Origin: Phoronis australis
Taxonomy: Eukaryota; Phoronida; Phoronidae
Reading direction: 5' to 3'
NCBI GenBank assembly: GCA_002633005.1
Contig: NMRA01000042.1
Span: 638,858 to 702,857, forward strand
DNA: 64,000 bases
Positions 60,370 through 64,000 of the stretch are shown here, in pieces. The translations under genes were made by a program, and so were the position numbers. Position 1 is the stretch's first letter; each line of letters opens with the position of its first letter. The notes under the pieces were generated by a model. That model made no database searches and had not been told where the DNA came from. It saw only the letters and a program-made list of their open reading frames with translations.

Positions 60370-62850
60370 TTAATCACGACAAGTATTTTTAATTGCCTCA
60401 TGCAGTTTTTGCCAGGACAGGTTTTGTCCAAGATCGTCACCTCCCTCCCACTCAACACAGACTACTTTGGGTACTAGATATCTCAAAACTGGAGTCATGA
60501 GATTACGTGGCACCTCTTCCATCTTTAAAATAATAAGGTGTTGTTCAGTTTCGACATCAGTGTTAAGGCAGTTGGCGTGAGCCAGAGTTAGCTCGAAGCT
60601 ACACCAACTGCTCTTTGCAAAGTTTGAAGTCAGAATAATCAAAATCTTCCGACTATTTTCAATAGCATCATTAACACGGCCTACATCAGGGGGCGGGAGG
60701 TAAACTTTGAACCCAAATTCATCTACTAATTTTGGATAGAGTGTCTCCAAAACCCAGGTTTTGTCATCTTCACTGTGTGAAATGAAACAGTCGTACTGGT
60801 AAATGAGGCGCTCAGTTTCACTTTTGAAGCTTCGAGCAAAACGAGAGCGAACTACAAACAACCAGTACCGTATATGCCATCGCCAATAGTACTTGACTAC
60901 AATGCTAAGAATGACAAGAATAGCAAATGCACCAATGGTGGCTCCAACAATGATTGGCATTTTATAGCAATCAAGGACAGTTGGGTGGAAATCTAATAAT
61001 AAGGAACTTGTTAAACTTACAGGGGCAGCGCATTTGTATTGTACATCATGTCTGATTATGACTTCAACTTGCCTACTTTCAACCATTTCACGCAGCCATT
61101 CAGCATACCATTTAAGATCACAGGTACAAGTGTATGGATTGTTGTATGCCTCGAACTTTTGTAATCCCCTGTCAATAAAGGGTTGCAGACAGGATTTGTT
61201 AAGATTAGTAATCTCATTTGAGGAAATGTCCAGTCTTTGAAGATTTCTCATGTTGCGGAAGGCATATGAGTTTATCTCAAATAGTTTATTTCCAGAAAGT
61301 CTCAAATAAACTATGCTTTTTAGGTCTTCAAAGAAATTATTTGGAATACAGTGTAAGTTTGTTGAGTGTAAGTCCAAGTACTTCAAGTTAATCAACCCCT
61401 GGAATAAACAAGAGATTTGAGAACGGGTAAATTTGCTTATATCAACTCTTGGTAATTTCAGAGATGTAAGTGAGGACATGTTAGCAAAATAACACATTGG
61501 TTTGAGAACAAAAGGATTGCTCCCAAGCTTCAACTCAGTAATACATGGCAACTGTGAAAATGTCCTTACTCCAAAGTGCCTTATGAAATTGTTGTTGATG
61601 TATAAGCGCTTAACAGAAACTAAATGAACAAAACTCGAATCTGAAATGTCTGAACCAATGGAATTATGAGAAATGGAAATAAACTCAACATTAAAAAGTC
61701 CACGAAACGATTTTTTGCCAATTTTTTTTATTTGGTTATGATCCAAATGAACTTCACGCAAAAGAGGCATATATGTAAGGTTTATGTTATCTCCATGGTG
61801 AAAATCGGGCAATCTTAGAAGGTTACAGTTCGACATTGAAAGAACTTCAAGCCATTTTAAGCCATAAAACCCCTTGTTACCAACAAAAGATAACAAAAGG
61901 TTTGATCCAAGATATAAGTGTCTTATGCAGTTTTTGAAGTTGAAACCATAATTTTGGAGTTGCACAATTCTATTGTAGGACAAATCCAAATGCTCCAGAT
62001 AAGTTAAACAGGAGAAAGCCTGGGAAATATTACTTATGTTCATTGACTGCAGCTCAAGTGTAGAAAGCTTCAACGGACAGAGTGACACTAAAGCGGCCTT
62101 GATACCCATCTCTATCTTATTTCCACTGAGCACAAGGTGCCTAAGTCTGGACAATTTTTTGAATGCTCGCTCACTAATAGTACTGATTTGAGAATAAGAC
62201 AAATTTAAAAATTCTATAGGAGACTTCCTCAATTTTGCAAAAAATGTGCTTGTCAGGTTCCCAAGCTTGTTGCCACTCAAATCTAGCCACCGAAGTTGTT
62301 GAAAGTCTAAAAATACCGAATCCAAGTCAGCATTACCAATATCATTTCCTGACAGGCTCAGAGTTTGCAAGGAGTTCAAGTGGCGGAGCGCATGAGCTGG
62401 CACTTCTTGCAAGCAAGTTTTGTTCAAATACAAAATCTTCAAGGATACAAGTCCCTGAAAAGTCCTTGTGGAACGACTTGATAGATACTGGAGATTGTTT
62501 CCAGACAAATCTAGAGTCCGTAGATGAGACAATCCATTGAAAGCACCATTCTCAATGTTGTTCGTGACTCGGCAGTAGGCCAAGCAAAGATACTTTAACC
62601 ACTTGAGCTTAACAAATGAGTTGTGCTTGAGTACCTTAATGACATTGTATCTTAGCGATAAATACAATGTATCTATAGGAATGTCCTTGGGTACATCACA
62701 CAGCTTATGTTGACTGCTTGGATAAGCATCACACTGAACGGTTTTATTCTGGTAACAACTGCATTTTTCTGGACACATTGTCGACTCGGTCATACCAGTC
62801 AATAAGACAAAAGTCAGCAATATTATACCAATGACACCGTGCAACTCCAT
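60370..62850 (-). CDS. Toll-like receptor E with BB-loop deletion in the TIR domain
   Basis: An 826-residue TLR and the most diverged of the five: signal peptide (IGIILLTFVLLTG), LRRNT (CPEKCSCYQNKTVQC), LRR array, one LRRCT (NPYTCTCDLKWY), TM helix and TIR (about 684-826). Box 1 is changed to YDCFISHSEDD. Box 2 is missing: after FKVYL the protein reads PPPDVGRVNDAIENS, about seven residues shorter than B, C and D and without the RDxxxG motif (60652-60711). Box 3 is SW, not FW. The frame is open from end to end, so this is either a functional receptor with altered signalling or a very young pseudogene. A minus-strand AATAAA lies about 195 nt past the stop. Confidence 0.95.
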   Translation of the reverse strand: MELHGVIGIILLTFVLLTGMTESTMCPEKCSCYQNKTVQCDAYPSSQHKLCDVPKDIPIDTLYLSLRYNVIKVLKHNSFVKLKWLKYLCLAYCRVTNNIENGAFNGLSHLRTLDLSGNNLQYLSSRSTRTFQGLVSLKILYLNKTCLQEVPAHALRHLNSLQTLSLSGNDIGNADLDSVFLDFQQLRWLDLSGNKLGNLTSTFFAKLRKSPIEFLNLSYSQISTISERAFKKLSRLRHLVLSGNKIEMGIKAALVSLCPLKLSTLELQSMNISNISQAFSCLTYLEHLDLSYNRIVQLQNYGFNFKNCIRHLYLGSNLLLSFVGNKGFYGLKWLEVLSMSNCNLLRLPDFHHGDNINLTYMPLLREVHLDHNQIKKIGKKSFRGLFNVEFISISHNSIGSDISDSSFVHLVSVKRLYINNNFIRHFGVRTFSQLPCITELKLGSNPFVLKPMCYFANMSSLTSLKLPRVDISKFTRSQISCLFQGLINLKYLDLHSTNLHCIPNNFFEDLKSIVYLRLSGNKLFEINSYAFRNMRNLQRLDISSNEITNLNKSCLQPFIDRGLQKFEAYNNPYTCTCDLKWYAEWLREMVESRQVEVIIRHDVQYKCAAPVSLTSSLLLDFHPTVLDCYKMPIIVGATIGAFAILVILSIVVKYYWRWHIRYWLFVVRSRFARSFKSETERLIYQYDCFISHSEDDKTWVLETLYPKLVDEFGFKVYLPPPDVGRVNDAIENSRKILIILTSNFAKSSWCSFELTLAHANCLNTDVETEQHLIILKMEEVPRNLMTPVLRYLVPKVVCVEWEGGDDLGQNLSWQKLHEAIKNTCRD

Positions 62851-64000
62851 GATGATGATTGATAGAATGCCTTACATTCACAATAACACAATCAAATCCA
62901 TTGAAAGGTCCTAGCTCTGAAGTCCTCTTCTTTAACCTGAACAAGACGCTCACAAGCAGATCTTTCAGGAGTTCAGTATGAATTTAGAAACTTTCCAGTT
63001 ATATGCAAATGTTCAGTGCCACTCTGGGAGTCTGTCCACTTCCCCTTGAAATCAAATGCAGAAGTGGTAGATTTATCTAATCAAAACAATACCAAAAACT
63101 TTTCAATTCTGAAACCAAAACTATCATGCCGCAACAGTTTCAAAACCAACACACAATGACACTTGCCTAACCTCAAACTCCAACTGGTGCATGGTGATTT
63201 AGCCCAACTGTGTTGCACACCCATCGGAATTAATGTAAACTTGATATGGCAACATCATTCAAACATTTTAGGTTGTAGAAGTCACTTTTGTAGTCAGATT
63301 TCCAAAATTAATTATGCGTACTTTACACGAACTATTCAAATATTCCATTTAAAAATTTTCAAAATGAAAATTTAAAAATACCACAGCCACCCCAGTGTAT
63401 TAATGATGGGTTTAATTATCTAGAGAATGATAACATCAGCGGCCTGAAGCGATGTAATTGCCTACAACTACATGGTGTCTTTGATCTTCGTGGCAGACTC
63501 TGCGGTAATCTCGACCGAGGGTTGAGGGTGTCAACGTACTCGTCATGCCGTACACAAATGAGTGAGGCCAAAGCTGGTTAGAACTTGAAAAGGCATCTGG
63601 TTCTTATTTGAACAATTTTAGACCAGTAACTGGTCGAAATCGAAACTTGTCAAAAACCATGGATTTATGCTGCTTTAACTTTTAAAATCTTGAACAAGCT
63701 GCTGTCTCTTATACTTTCCAAAAAAATATAAACTTCTATATGAGGCTAACAAGAGCAACGCAGAGCGTTGAAATGCGCCCACAATTGCACCGCAAACGGT
63801 ATCCTTCTAGGGTTGTTTATTGGTACCATAAAGTGGCCAGTAGAGGGCATATATGTATGTTGTACTTAGCAAAATGGAAAGGCGTGAACATTGTCTCCTC
63901 AATAGGCTAGGGGCAAAATGTGAGTAATCTTCATAATACAAGCACATCCTATACATCAGTTGCTTAAAGCACCACAGAAACATAGAATTAAAAACAAATT
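62851..64000. other. Upstream region of receptor E
   Basis: An octamer ATGCAAAT (63003-63010) overlaps a weak TATA-like ATATAAC on the minus strand about 150 nt before the start. No further receptor is seen before the window end. Confidence 0.4.

Overview
This is eukaryotic, AT-rich, repeat-dense genomic DNA from a metazoan. It has intron-bearing and single-exon genes, several transposon families, solo-LTR-like and MITE-like structures, one 410-bp assembly gap (52040-52449) and one isolated N (13185). The gene content fits a marine invertebrate with an expanded Toll-like receptor (TLR) repertoire, such as an amphioxus, hemichordate, echinoderm or lophotrochozoan. I cannot fix the species from the sequence alone.

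Layout. 1-19.8 kb contains no gene I can support. It holds dispersed and tandem repeats, a TTAA-flanked DNA element (6937-8604), a broken integrase/transposase relic (8628-8930), a hAT-like element with a tRNA-derived insert (12503-13204) and several small tandem arrays. 19.8-24.8 kb carries a spliced clavesin-like CRAL-TRIO gene on the minus strand. Its last four coding exons are visible and its 5' coding exon was not found. 27.6-28.8 kb is a transposon copy with perfect terminal inverted repeats. From 29.6 kb to 62.9 kb lie five tandem, same-strand TLR genes with single-exon coding regions, called A to E here: 29636-32128, 36553-39108, 45603-48116, 53674-56175 and 60370-62850. Between them lie a solo LTR (34495-35036), a non-LTR retrotransposon fragment split by a second copy of the 27.6-kb element family, a 161-bp MITE, and a larger third family member (about 56.9-60.1 kb).

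The five TLRs share one design: signal peptide, LRRNT, many LRRs, a single LRRCT, one transmembrane helix and a TIR domain. They differ in an informative way. The TM/TIR region of B, C and D is almost identical at the DNA level while most of their ectodomains are diverged, which points to gene conversion of the signalling half. Only gene A keeps the canonical BB-loop proline (RDFIPG). B and C have Leu there, D has Ile, and E has lost about seven residues of the loop. A and B also share a conserved upstream noncoding block that ends at a splice-donor-like site, suggesting a 5' noncoding exon. The most interesting material is this TLR cluster with divergent signalling loops, followed by the transposon family that keeps its interior but exchanges its termini.
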